Source: Pegoplata infirma (taxonomy: Eukaryota > Arthropoda > Insecta > Diptera > Anthomyiidae). From it: 64,000 nt of DNA. The translations under genes were made by a program, and so were the position numbers. Under the pieces are notes generated by a model, which saw only the letters and a list, made by a program, of their open reading frames with translations, was not told the origin of the DNA and searched no databases. How positions within the stretch are numbered: the stretch's first letter is position 1; the number at the start of each line of letters is the position of its first letter. Of this stretch, positions 22,556 through 33,590 are shown in pieces. The DNA lies in contig OY992537.1 of the NCBI GenBank assembly GCA_963921195.1, positions 57,312,313-57,376,312 on the forward strand, given 5' to 3'.

Positions 22556-24077
22556 CAGGATAAGGAATGGTACAAACATGTGCCGCACATATCATTTCAG
22601 ATGTTTTTTTTTTTTCAATAATTGTTTTGAGAAATAAAACACTTTTTTAAGAAAAAATATTACTTTTTTAGGAAAAAGAGTACTTTTTTATTAGTAAAAA
22701 TATTTTTTTTTTAGAAAAAATTGTACTTTTTTTAGAAAAAATAGTACTTTTTTGGAAAAAATAGTAATTTTTTAGAAAAAATAGTAATTTTTTAGAAAAA
22801 ATAGTACTTTTAGGAAAAATATAAAAAAGTACTTATTACCAATTTTTTGGTAAAATATTAGTTTTTTAGAAATAAACTATAGCAACTTTTTTAGAAATAA
22901 ACTACAGCAACCTTAAAAAAAAGTACTTTTTCAGGATAAAGAACTTTTTTAGAAAAAATTTTGCTATTTTCCTAATTATTTAAGCACTATTTAAGGAAAA
23001 ATATAAAATAAAATATAAAATAGTACTTATTACCACTTTTTTGGTAAAATATTACTTTTTTAGAAATAAACTATTGAAACTTTATAAAAAAGTAATTTTT
23101 CATGAAAAATAACTTTTTTTCCTAAAAATAATTATTTAAGAAAATAAAGCACTATTTTAAAAAACAAAGTACTTTTTTGGAAAAAAAGTACTTTTTCAGG
23201 AAAAATAACTTTTTTAGAAAAAATGGTACTTTTTTCTTAAAAGCATTATTTTAGAAAATATAGCACTACTTTTTAGAAAATAACACTTTTTCAAGAAAAA
23301 AAGTAGTAAAAAAGTTATTTTTAAGAAAAGTAAGGACTTTTTTAGAATTTTTTTTTTCTAAATTGTAGTAAAAATTTACTTTTTTCAAAATTTTACTTTT
23401 TTGTATAAAGTTATTTTTTTTTAAACTTTTTTTTTTTAATAATACTTTTTAGGAAAATAGTACCATTTTTTTAAAATAAGTATATTTTTCCTGAAAATTA
23501 CGTTTTTCTTAAAACTATACTACTTTTCTAAAAACTATTGTTGTCTAAAAAGTACTATTTTTTCTAAATAAAGTATTTTTTTCAGTTTTTCCCAAAAAGG
23601 TACTATTTTTTTCTAAAAAAAAAAAAAAAATTTTCTAAAATAAGTACTATTTTTTCTAAAAAGTACAATTGTTTCTAAAAAAGTTATATTTTTTTAAAGC
23701 ACTATTTTTTCTAAAAAAAAGTACTATTTTTTCTAAAAAAAAGTACCATTTTTTCTAAAAAAAAGTACCATTTTTTCTATAAAAGTACTATTTTTTTCCA
23801 AAAACAAGTACTATTTTTTCTAAAAAAAAACGTATTATTTCTTCAAAAAATTACTATTTTTTCTAAAAAAGTACTATTATTTTTTTAAAAAAGCATTTTA
23901 TTTCTTAAAACAATAATGTACAAAAAAACACATCTGAAATGTGCCATGAGCCCATAACTGGCACACAGCACATTTCAAATGTGACACTGAACATTTTAGA
24001 TCTGCCATGTGCCGGTAACATGGCAGATTTCAGATGTGCCAAATGTGCTCTGGGCGCATGTGACATTCCTTACCCTG
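22556..24077. mobile_element. hAT-like element filled with TACTTTTTT-type tandem repeats
   Basis: The perfect 8-bp duplication TTTTGAAA lies at 22548-22555 and 24078-24085. The ends begin CAGGATAAGGAATGGTACA and, from the right, CAGGGTAAGGAATGTCACA. Just inside are ACATGTGCC and CATTTCAGATG blocks mirrored on both sides. The left arm is an irregular array of TACTTTTTTAGAAAAAATAG units, and the right arm is the same array in reverse, so the whole folds back on itself. No transposase remains. A paralogous site at about 16683-16727 reads through GATTTTGAAAGTTC without the element. Confidence 0.85.
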
Positions 24078-24085
24078 TTTTGAAA

Positions 24086-24322
24086 TTCAAATACTGCTGA
24101 ATTGCACTAAAAAATTCACCAATGTTGAAATCAGCTATAACAGAATTTCACCGAAAGCTTTTTATTGCCAACGATTGTTAAGTTTAACTAAAATCTTTGA
24201 AAAGTCCAAGATTGATAAGTTAAAAAAATTAACAATTGTTTTTTTTAAGCTTTAGAAAATACAAAGCATTTAAATTTCATTAAAAGCTTTGAAAAATCCT
24301 TCTGGATTAAAGTTTATTCAAA
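24086..24322. repeat. AAAGCTTTT block between two insertions
   Basis: It resumes the satellite-like sequence, with ACAAAGCATTTAAATTTCAT and TTCTGGATTAAAGTTTATTC matching CCAAGGCATTTAAATTTCGT and TTAGATTAAGGTTTATTA near 16322-16380. The match continues on the far side of the next insertion. Confidence 0.6.
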
Positions 24323-24889
24323 TACCCAGTAAAAACTTGGTAATAAGTCCCCATTACCGCCTGCATTCTATGTAATGAGGGCTCGTTACCTGCTCGATTA
24401 ATTCTTGTTAACAAATAATGAGTTACCGATAGCCTAATACAAAACCGGTTACATCTTGTTAATAAATAATGAGTTACCGATAACCTGATACAGAACAGGT
24501 TACTGGTAAATACGATTTAAAATATCTGATAAGTTGTCTAAATATTTTTTTTTAATGAAATTTAGAAAATGCTAAAGAAAATTTAGAAAGAACTTGCACA
24601 TTTAGCTTAAAAAACATTAACATTTATCTACTTTTTCTACTAAAACCCTGTTAACAGAAATTCAAATTCAGGAATTTTGATTAAAATTGGGACAAGGCAA
24701 AAAAAAATTTTAGAAAACCAAATTGATATTCAGAAAACTGGATCTAGCTGACACTTGATCGTGATTTATGAGCCTTAATTAGTCTTTACATAACTTCTAT
24801 TGAAGTTTTCTGGATTTTGATTGGCTTTTTCTAAATTGTTATTGTTTTTTCTAGAAATTTTGTGGTGTTCTCCAAATTTTAATTTAACT

Positions 24890-25295
24890 TTTTTTTGCCT
24901 TGTTGTTTAAATTATGTTAAAGCCGGTAAAAAGGTAAAAAAACCATCACAGACAGTATTTCCCTTAAAATCTAACTCACTCTTATATAGACTTAAGATGG
25001 TGTTTAATGCGGTTTCCATTGGCTGAGCAGCAGTCGCTTCTGTATATTTGTTATTGGTAATGTCCTAAGTAGCCAAATGTCCCTTTCTACGAGGTTCCAA
25101 GATATATTTTCGGTCCTGTAATATTTGAATTTTACAATCAAACATTTGGAGGGAAGGATATCAACGTAAACATTGGTTCCGTTGGCACATTGGATCATTT
25201 CCATTTCCGCATTTGCTTGCTTGGTTGCTCTTGAAATAAACGCGTCCAACATGAACTTGTTCAATTTCATATTGGCGGAAGTTGCCCCAAGTTAA
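24890..25295. other. Sequence upstream of the LINE tail, origin unknown
   Basis: A minus-strand frame (25004-25270, 88 codons) is open here and less biased in composition than most frames in the window, but I recognise no family in it. Plus-strand frames upstream of the LINE relic do not show reverse-transcriptase motifs. It may be part of an older inserted fragment. Confidence 0.3.
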
Positions 25296-25616
25296 AAATT
25301 TATTAAAAGAATCAAAAGCTGGACGTATGGTATCCAGCTTTGGGGCTGCGCCAAGAAATGTGATATTCAAACAATACAAAAAAACCAAAATAAAATACTA
25401 CGCACAATAGTAGATGCTCCTTGGTACATCCGTAATGATGACCTACATAGAGACCTAAAGATCAAAACAGTATTTGAAGAAACAAAATTTTTCGCACAAA
25501 AACACGCTATACAGCTTCAACTTCATACTAACGTAGACCTGAATAACATATTCTACTCTCAAAATCTTCAAAGAAGACTTCAACGAAGGCTTCCAATGGA
25601 CTTGGCCATCTTATAG
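25296..25616 (+). pseudogene. C-terminal tail of a Jockey-type LINE reverse transcriptase (ORF2), 5'-truncated
   Basis: From 25320 the frame reads WTYGIQLWGCA, then about 20 residues later NKILRTIVDAPWYIRNDDLH and RDLKIKTVFEE, ending in LQRRLQRRLPMDLAIL before TAG at 25614-25616. The TYGIQLWG and APWY..N..LHRDL motifs mark the region downstream of the polymerase domain in Jockey-clade LINEs of flies. Only about 98 codons of a roughly 900-codon protein are present, an upstream stop lies at 25293-25295, and no catalytic residues remain. An A-rich tail of AATAAA-type repeats follows at 25617-25640, as expected at the 3' end of a truncated LINE. There is no start codon and no function. Confidence 0.85.
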
Positions 25617-25726
25617 AATAAAAAATAAAAATAAAATATCTGAGGGTAATTAATGGATTACTTCTCATCACTTAATCTTCTCTTATTGTAATATTACTAA
25701 ATGAGTATAACTCAGTTGTAATTGTA

Positions 25727-26212
25727 CACACAAAAAATTATTGGCTAAAAATTTTCAATTAAATGTGTTGATCAACAAAATTTAAATGAGTCAATTAATG
25801 TTTTGATTAAATTTTTTTCTATTTTTTGTTACAAATTTTTAACATACCAGATTTTTTTTTTCGCTTTAATTTGTTTGAATAGATTAATTCAAAAATATAC
25901 AAAATAATCGGGCTTTACTTTTTTTTATTGTTGGCAACATATTGGAAAGCAAAAAAGATGAATTTTTTGATAATTTTGTCATAAGCTTACAATTCGTTTG
26001 TTAAATCAATCATTATTTTGATTGACTTTAAACAAAAAATTGATCAAATTTTTGATCAAAATTCAAAAAATGTTTGATTGAAAAAAATTTCAATCAATCA
26101 CCTACAATTTGATGATTGGTATAACAATTTTTTTAATTGGAGGAATTTCAATCAAAAAATTGATTGAATCCGCGTTTTTGTTGATTGAAATTCGTTTCAA
26201 ATTTTTTCTGTG
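25727..26212. mobile_element. TA-flanked miniature element, CACASAAAAAATT ends, CAATCAA-rich
   Basis: TA is found at 25725-25726 and 26213-26214. The left end is CACACAAAAAATT and the right end is the complement of CACAGAAAAAATT. The 486-bp interior is dominated by TTGATTGA and TCAATCAA in both orientations. It shares its ends with 27060-27830 and 55865-56066, whose interiors are quite different. Confidence 0.65.
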
Positions 26213-26576
26213 TATTTAATAAATATATAAAAAAAAAAAAAAAATTTGGTAGCATTTTTGTAAGGAGTGGGAAACGAGTTATTTTTGAGCAACTGTTAGC
26301 TACTTATTTTTGGGACTAATGTATGCTGTTATTTGTTAGCATTTTTGTAAGTAGTGGGTAACGAGTTATTTTTGGGCTACTAGTAGCTTATTATTTGTGG
26401 TACTAATGTATGTAGTTTTTCAGTAGCATTCACATAAGCGAGTGGGTATGCGGTCATTACCCCAATGACATCGCCATGTTAAAATAATGAGTGTTTCACC
26501 AACATAGTAACTAGCTACCACCATCTATTTAAAGGCGAAAACCTCATTACTTGGTAATAGAAGTTTTTACTGGGTA

Positions 26577-27057
26577 CTTAAAATTTTCGTAATTGTTGTT
26601 ACGCATTAACGCTGCGAAAACAAATCCCATGGTCGGTATCGGATTCAGGCTTAAGAGCTTTAAGGTTTTAACTTAAAAAGAAACTTCGTTTGAAAAGTTT
26701 AACACTCATGCATTTCAGAATATTACTAGATAGCAAACGGCACATTTGATCCAAAAAGGGTTTATATATTTAACTGTAAACACTTAATAAATCATTTAAT
26801 TTCAAATTATAAACATGTTTATGTTGTACTAAATAAATAATTATAAAAGTAATTAAAATTAACTACAATTTTGCATAGAAAATTAAAAGCCAATAATGTT
26901 AAAATGACATTTGCTGTATCGAAAAATGTGTGCAAAATAAGGTGGCACCTTTTCAATTGAAACTGAGCGAAAACCAATACAAAATTAGAAAATTCTTATT
27001 AAAATTCAGAAAAGCACAATTAAAGAAAAATCCAATTAAAGTTCACAAAAGCTCAAG
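26577..27057. repeat. End of satellite block and start of CTCAATTAAA-type repeats
   Basis: The first part continues the paralogue of 16390-16500 (AATTGTTGTTA). From about 26950 short units such as GAAAAGCACAATTAAAG and AAAAGCTCAAGT appear, a pattern that resumes at 27840 beyond the miniature element. Confidence 0.45.
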
Positions 27058-27059
27058 TA

Positions 27060-27830
27060 CACAGAAAAAAATAAAAAAAATATTTAATTAAAAAATTCGT
27101 AGATTTAATTAAAAAATTAATTAAATCCGGACCAATCACTAAAATGCGCAAATAAATTAAAAATATTTGTATGTCGTTAATTAAAAATAAATGGATATTT
27201 ATTTAATTAAAAACTTAATACTATAAATTAAAAAATTTAATTAAAATTTAAAAAAAAAATAATTAAAATTTTAATTGTATAAATTAAAAAAATTAATTAA
27301 AAATATTATATAAAAAAAAAAAAAATTGTAAAAACATTATTTTTGAATAAAATAGTTTAAAAAAAATATTTCGTCAAACTTTACCAAATTTATTTATCCC
27401 GTAAAGACATAGTCAGTGAGATGATTTTATAAAGTTGATTATAAACCTTTCATATACATACACATAAAACTATAAACAAAATGAGAATTCAAAAACCTAT
27501 GCGAAAAATAAAAAAAACTTTCAACAAACTTTTTATACTTATGTATTTTTTTTGTATGTAATACACTGCAAGAGAAAAACACACACTCGCACACACACGG
27601 AAAACAAAACAAAAAAAAAATAAGTAAAGCTAGAAATTTAATTAAACATTTAATTATATAAATTAAATACTTAATTAATATTAAATTTGAAAACAATTAA
27701 AATATTAATTAAAATAAAGTTAAAAATTTAATTAAACAATTAATTATATTAATTAAAAGTTTAATTAATATTAAATTAAAAAAGAATTAAAATTTTAATT
27801 AAAATAAAATATACGATATTATTTTCTGTG
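27060..27830. mobile_element. TA-flanked miniature element, CACAGAAAAAAATA ends, TTAATTAA-rich
   Basis: TA flanks both ends (27058-27059 and 27831-27832). The left end is CACAGAAAAAAATA and the right end is TATTATTTTCTGTG. The 771-bp interior is largely AATTAAAT/ATTTAATT in both orientations. An 85-codon minus-strand frame (27439-27696) is hydrophobic low-complexity translation of this DNA and not a gene. Confidence 0.65.
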
Positions 27831-27839
27831 TAATAAATA

Positions 27840-28127
27840 CTCGAAAATGTGAAACAGAAGTTTGGAAATACCGAATTAAAATTTGAAAAATTTGAAATTT
27901 AGAAAAGCTCAATTAAATTTTTTAAATCCCTAATAAAATTTTGACAAAATAATTGAAATTCCGAAAAGTTCAATGGAAATTCCTAAAAACTCAACTGAAA
28001 TATAGAAATACCCAATTGAAGTTCTGAAAAAAATAATTGAAATTCCGAAAAGCACATTAAGATTTTATAAATCTCAATTTTAAATAATAAAGTTGAAATT
28101 TAAACAAATAAAAGTGACAAATTCGAT
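27840..28127. repeat. Short degenerate repeats of the GAAATTCCGAAAAG type
   Basis: Units of about 35-45 bp alternate GAAATTCCGAAAAGNTCAAT with AATTAAAATTT. The same family precedes the miniature element at 26950-27057, so that element split one array. Confidence 0.5.
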
Positions 28128-28129
28128 TA

Positions 28130-28468
28130 CACTGTGGAACAAATTCAGGTTAGCAAAAGTTAGGTCGATTCTGAGAGTGAGGGGTAAAAATAGAGGCTAA
28201 ATTAGAAGTCCCGTATCGCGGCGTTTGTTTATGTTAGTTCGAATTTTTTTTAATCGACCTTTGAACTTTGCAGTCAAATGCCGATTTTCAGTATATTGTC
28301 TAAATGGTTTTTTGGCTATAACTCGTCGACTAATTGATATTTTTTTGAATCTGTAAAAGCCAAATTATAGCTATACCCTTGTCCAACAATTAAAATGTTT
28401 TAAAAATATTTTTTTTGGAAATTTTTGTGATGAATCGACCTAACTTTGTTATGCCAAATCTTTGTAAA
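28130..28468. mobile_element. Inverted-repeat element, right end truncated
   Basis: The left end is CACTGTGGAACAAATTCAGG preceded by TA (28128-28129). GCAAAAGTTAGGTCGATTC near 28155 is mirrored by GAATCGACCTAACTTTGTTA near 28434. The right terminus is lost where the hairpin family C element begins, so insertion or deletion there removed it. It is non-coding. Confidence 0.5.
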
Positions 28469-29022
28469 ACAAGTAAAAAAGTTAAATTCGGCCTTGCCGA
28501 ATGTATTGATACCCTCCACAATTTCAAAAAGATTATTGCAAAAAACTTAAAAAAAAAATTCAAAAAATTTCAACGAAAAAAAATTTTCGAAAAAAAATCC
28601 GCGATTTTTTTTTTTTTTTCATCAAAAAATGTGTTCGTACTTGTTTAAGTACCTTTCGTTGTTCAATTATGTTCACATATGTCAACCACCAGCCGAATTA
28701 AAGCATTTTGTATTTTTAGGTTATGTTGAATGTACCAAAATTTTTGAGGTGTCCTTACATTTTCGTTCATAACTTTTGAACCGCTGAACCGATATCGCTC
28801 AAATGCAATATCAAACTGCTCAGTCATCTCCGTGTAATATTTTGGTCGTGATCACCATTTCCACAGACAGACGGACAGACGGACATCGCTAGAATGTCTT
28901 AAAATCGATCACTGATCAATAATATATATATACTTTATTGGGTCCTAGACCGATATTTCGATGAGTTACAAATGGAATGACAAACTTATATATACCCTCT
29001 ATAACTAAGTGGAGGGTATAAA
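28469..29022 (-). mobile_element. Hairpin family C element, complete copy
   Basis: The hairpin end is at the left: ACAAGTAAAAAAGTTAAATT is followed by the hairpin TTCGGCCTTGCCGAA (28487-28501) and TGATACCCTCCACAA. The other end reads TATATACCCTCTATAACTAA and GTGGAGGGTATAAAA. Between them, in order, are poly-A/T stretches, TCAACCACCAGCCGAATTAA, CATAACTTTTGAACCGCTGA, ACAGACAGACGGACAGACGG and GATCACTGATCAATAATATA. This copy serves as the reference for the four broken copies elsewhere in the window. No protein is encoded. The superfamily is not recognised. Confidence 0.75.
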
Positions 29023-29399
29023 AACACAAGGAAATTTTAAACGCAAGGCCGGCGGAAAACACATTTCTCTCGCGATAAATGTTTACTTACTCATTTATTA
29101 CGATATTTAAGCTTACGTAACACAATTTATTATTTATATTAGTTTTTATTGCCACGCCCACTAAAGGGGCGAACTGAAAACATTTTTTACAATTTGCTTT
29201 TCTATTCCAATTGGTCCAAGTAAAGAACTATGGCATAAACATGTTTAACGAAAGTTTAGAGCAAAACCTGTTAGAATTTTTTTTTTTAATGGAAACTTTT
29301 CTTTCTTGGTTTCTGTTTTGCCCATTAACGTACATATCCAGCTTGTGACCACCTATCTACTCATTGATGGCGATTATTTTTAATCGCCCTCTTAAACAC
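29023..29399. repeat. Fragment of the longer hairpin family B interior
   Basis: GCCACGCCCACTAAAGGGGC near 29152 and CATTTATTACGATATTTA near 29090 match the interior seen near 5317-5410 and 45779. It appears as a detached fragment beside a family C copy. Confidence 0.4.
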
Positions 29400-30640
29400 C
29401 TAGAAACGTGAAATGTGGAATGTGGGAATATCTAGCGGAAAAACTATTCTAAAAAACAGTACTTTTTTAAAATTTCAAATCTAACTTTGGTACTTTTTGT
29501 ATCTTATAAAATAATGTCTTGAAATTTCAAAGGTAGAACTTTTTTGTAAAAGTGCTTTTTAGAAATGCTTGTTTTTAGGCAGAAAAATGGTTAAAAAAAT
29601 GTACTTTGGTATTTTTTTATATTTGCTGAAATAATAGCACTAGAAACTTAAAATTTCCTCTAGCGGAAAAAGCATTTTGAAAAATTCTTTTTAGAAAATT
29701 GGAATTTTTAGGGATCGAAATGTGTAAACAACTATATTTCCTGAAATAATGGCAATAGAAATTTGAAATTTGGAAAGTGGAATCATCTAGCGGAAAAAAA
29801 ATCTAAGAAACGTACTTTTTAATAGTTCAAATCTAAATTTGCAGTTTTTGTATCTCATAAAATAATTTCTTGAAATCTCAAAGGAAGAAATGCATCTTGT
29901 TAAAAGTCCCTCTAAGAAATACAAGTTTTTTGAGAGCAAAAGGGTAAAAAAGTGTACTTTGGTACTTTTTCTACCTCCTGAAATAATAGCACTAGAAACT
30001 TGAAATTTCATAGGTAAGATAATCTAGCGGAAAAAGCATTTTGAAAAAGTCCTTTCAAAAAATAATAATTTTTAGGGGCGAAAAGGTTAAAAAATTGAAC
30101 TTTGGTACTTTTTATATCTCCTGAAATAATGGTAATAGAAAGTTGAAATTTGGAATGTGGGATCATCTCGCGGAAAAAAGCATTCTTAGAGAAGTACTTT
30201 TTTGAAATTTCAAATCTAAATTTTGTACTTTCTGTAATTTCTTGAAATTTCAAAGGTAGAATTGCATTTTGTTAATAGCCCTTCTAAGAAATACGAGTTC
30301 TCAGAGTGCAAAAAGGTAAAGAAGTGTACTTTGGTACTTTTTATATCTCCTGAAATAATAGCTCTAAAATTTCAAAGGTAGGATTCTCTAGCGGAAAAAG
30401 CTACTTAAAAAAAGTCCTTTTAAAAAATAGAAATTTTTAGATGGTGAAAAGGGTTAAAAATTGTATTTTGGTACTTTTTCTATCTCCTGAAATAATGATA
30501 ATAGAATGTTTAAATTTGGAATTCGGGGCATCTAGCGGAAAAAAACTTTCTAAGAAAAGTAATTTTTTGAAATTTCAAATCTAACTTTGGTACATTTTGT
30601 ATCTTATGAAATAATTTCTTGAAATTTCAAAGCCTGTTCT
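29400..30640. repeat. Higher-order tandem array, about 365 bp per unit
   Basis: CTAGCGGAAAAA or a close variant starts near 29432, 29660, 29787, 30023, 30166, 30388 and 30532, giving alternating spacings of about 228, 127, 236, 143, 222 and 144 bp. Two related subunits therefore form a composite of about 365 bp, repeated just over three times. Conserved blocks include TTTGGTACTTTTTATATCTC, CTGAAATAATAG and TTGAAATTTCAAAGGTAG. Minus-strand frames at 29787-30253 simply translate the repeat twice, which is why their peptides resemble each other. Confidence 0.75.
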
Positions 30641-31680
30641 GCAGTCTCCTCTTCTAACTCGCAGAATCTGCACGTGTCCTTGTCAGATAGATTTCTTTTT
30701 TTGTCCAAAGAAAAAAAGATAAATTTACTCTAAGACTTAAAAAAAAAAAAAAAATTTTAACTGCTACCCTAATGTTTACAAATTCATACATAGTAGCAAT
30801 GAATTTAATTAAATTTTATGGCAATTTCTAAATTAAAACAAATCAAATGCAGAACAATTTTAAAATAAGCGTGGAAAGAGAAAAAGCTGTAAAGGAATTT
30901 AAATTATTTAAAAACCACAAATTACTAAAAAAATTTTTACTAAATATAAATAAATAAATATTTTAATAAATCACAAAATAATTTTTAAGCACTTAATAAA
31001 AAATAATTTATTTTTTTATTTTTTAATAAACTTTTTAGAATTTATTTTTAATTCTATTTTAGAGGTTTTATCAATAATTTTTAAATTATTTATCCTCAGG
31101 GCGTGAACGCTGGTATAGAATAAAAATCAATTATAAATGTTACAAAAACAGAAATATTTTTTTTTTTTTAAATTAAAAACCATTAAATTCTAATATAAAT
31201 CTAATTTTTAATGGTCAGTTACAAAAAAACACCAGTAGCTGATTTTCATCCGCTTTAATTTTCACTTTCAAAAAGAAGTAATTAAAAAAAGGTCACTAAA
31301 CTTCATTCATCCAACCATCCATTCACTCATTTACTCATTCATTTATTATTGATACGTAATCAATCTTTTTAAGTCAATACTAACATTATCCATTTTCAAA
31401 CAAAAATAAAATAAAAAAAATATATTGAGTCTTAAATACATACAGACATTAAATTAAACATGACAACATGATGAGCAAAGATGATAGCACAGGGAACCCA
31501 TTGGAATGATATCAACCAACCAACCTACCAATGAACCCACAAATGAAATTAATTTCATTAACAAAAAAAAATACTTCCATACCCGTAATGTTTAATTTTG
31601 TAAGTGGCTGGTATGGCCAAACGAACGACCGATCACTTAAATAAATAAATTCAATTAAAACTCAATACTTTTTTTTCTGA
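30641..31680. other. AT-rich spacer without recognised features
   Basis: Short runs such as CATTCACTCATTTACTCATTC near 31320 and long A or T tracts are present. No inverted repeat, coding signal or match to other repeats in the window was seen. Confidence 0.45.
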
Positions 31681-31681
31681 A

Positions 31682-32140
31682 CCCGTGTAAAAGATTTGTA
31701 TATAATTATATATAATTTGATAAAATTTTATATAACTACACAAGATTATATATACAGGATTCAATTTTCAGATAATTTGAAAAATAAAATTAGACATAAT
31801 TAGACAAAACAATATATAATTGTATCCGAAATTTTGTCCTTATAAAATTTTATACAATTAGATCAAATTATATCTATTTTCGTTTTTTTTATGAACTTTT
31901 TATGAAACTGTATAAAATTTGATCGAATAAGATAAAATTTGATCAAATAAGAAAAAATTTGATAAAACTTTTATTAAACAAAATTTTGGATAAAATTATA
32001 TAGAATTTTATCAAATTGTATTAAATTTAAATTGTATCCAATTTTCTGAAAGGCGAAACCTGTATGTATTTATAATTTTATTTAATTAAATATAATTTTA
32101 TTAAAATATTTATTTTTATATATAAACTTTTTTACTCGGG
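31682..32140. mobile_element. CCCG-family miniature element, 459 bp
   Basis: It starts CCCGTGTAAAAGATTTGTAT and ends TAAACTTTTTTACTCGGG. The interior is AT-rich inverted sequence with GATAAAATTTGATCAAATAA blocks. The flanking dinucleotides (AA and CG) do not match, so the duplication is lost or the ends are slightly misplaced. Confidence 0.55.
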
Positions 32141-33150
32141 CGGGTGTTTATTTATACTTTTTCCTTTTAAACATAAAATTTCTTATTTTTTTTAGTTAAA
32201 ATTTTTTAAATAAATATTTTTTTTGAATTCAGTTTTTTTTTATGTGTTTAATTTTTTAATGCTTTTATTTTTTTTATAATTTTAAATTTATGTGTTAAAC
32301 TTTATTTAAATGTCATAAAAAAAATGCTGTTGTGATTCTTTGATTGAATCTTTTTTTATTGCTTTCCAACTTTATAGGCTGGGTATGATTTTTAACAAAA
32401 ACTTAATTCATAATTTATGATTCTCAAATGGTTTGTGCATTAAATGTTTTGAACTTTTTTGAACTTAAAGCTTTTAAAATAGAAATGTGACAGTTTTATT
32501 AAAAATATTCGATTATAATTGAAAAATTTAAAGTATTTGGGTCAAAATAATATTGTGAATTAAAGAAAAGTTTTCTATACACAATCAATAATATTTTTTT
32601 TGGTCTAAAACTTATCCAATTGAAATTGAGAAAATACCAATTGCAATTTAGAAGACCCTTATTAAATTCTTTAAATTGTAACTGAAATATAAGAAAGTAT
32701 AAACGACTTTTTGGCTGTCCCTAATTAAACATACTCACCACCCTTTCCCTTCTTATATTTTTCTGTGTTTTTGATTTTTTTCAATAATATAAAAAACATT
32801 AATTAAAATTTAATAAAAAAAATAATTCTATTGAATTTTTTTATCATCATATTTTAACTTTTTTTCTGAATTTTCCTGACTTTATTTTAAATAGTTTGAA
32901 TTTTTCCGATATTTTGTAATTTTAACATGATAATGTTTTTAGGCTGGTGTCTAATTTTAAAAATAATGCAGGACGCCACCTAAGTTTGACTACATAAGCT
33001 ATCGTCTTAAAAAAAAAGAAAATAGGAATTACTGCTGTCATTTTCTTAAAACCAAAAAGGTTTGTAACTTCGATTTGTAACTTGGATAATAATTAACCTG
33101 CTGGTGAATAAAAACGTTTTTTTAAAAGCTCTTTTTTCTTCATAATTTTT
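32141..33150. other. AT-rich spacer without recognised features
   Basis: Homopolymer-rich DNA. A few CCAATTGAAATTGAGAAAAT-like motifs near 32620 recall the short repeats at 27840-28127. Nothing coding was seen. Confidence 0.45.
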
Positions 33151-33154
33151 TTTA

Positions 33155-33590
33155 TACCCTCCAACCACAGTATGTCATTCCGTGTGTAACGCATCGAAAT
33201 ATCGGTCAATGACCCCATAAAGTATATATTTTATTGATCAGTGATCGATTCTAAGACATTCTAGCGATGTCCGTCCGTCCGTCTGTCCGTCTGTAGAAGA
33301 CACGATACAGTCCAAAATAAAAGAGCTAGACTTCCGTGGTTTGGCACGAATATGTCTTATATTCCTAGACAGGTTAAGTTTGCAAATGGGCGAAATCGGA
33401 TCTAGGGGAAAAAAGTTCCCCCTTGGAGAACTAAACCAACCTAAGAAAACCCACATTTTTTTAAAGGGTTTTCTGTACTTTTGCTAAGCAAATACAACAT
33501 TCTTATCTCAGAAGAAGTTCAAAATCGCAAGGGGAAGGTGCCCACAAACGTCTCCCACCAACACCCCAAAAAAAAGGCGCTCCTGGTTTT
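33155..33590 (+). mobile_element. Hairpin family B copy, right end missing
   Basis: It starts TTTTTTATACCCTCCAACCA, followed by TCATTCCGTGTGTAACGCAT, the GATCAGTGATCGATTCTAAG block, (CCGT)n and GACACGATACAGTCCAAAAT. It stops after CCCAAAAAAAAGGCGCTCCT, where the next copy begins. The left end also lacks the GGGGGTATACTCACTTTG segment. The open frames on both strands here are repeat-derived. Confidence 0.7.

Larger units (their letters stand above)
24325..26574. mobile_element. TA-flanked 2.25-kb element with CCCAGTAAAAACTT ends
   Basis: The ends are CCCAGTAAAAACTTGGTAAT and, from the right, CCCAGTAAAAACTTCTATTA, with TA at 24323-24324 and 26575-26576. Repeats of AATGAGTTACCGATA lie near the left end, and two units with GTAGCATTTTTGTAAG near 26250 and 26337 lie near the right. 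The interior contains a LINE fragment (25296-25616) and a small TA element (25727-26212). The satellite paralogue near 16370-16412 reads AAATATTTAAAAATTC with no insertion at the matching point, which supports the boundaries. TA duplication fits Tc1/mariner-type integration, but no transposase is seen. Confidence 0.8.

Noticed and set aside
25161..25388. 75-codon minus-strand frame
   Set aside because: The plus strand in the overlap carries the recognisable Jockey tail from 25320, so the minus-strand frame is antisense there.
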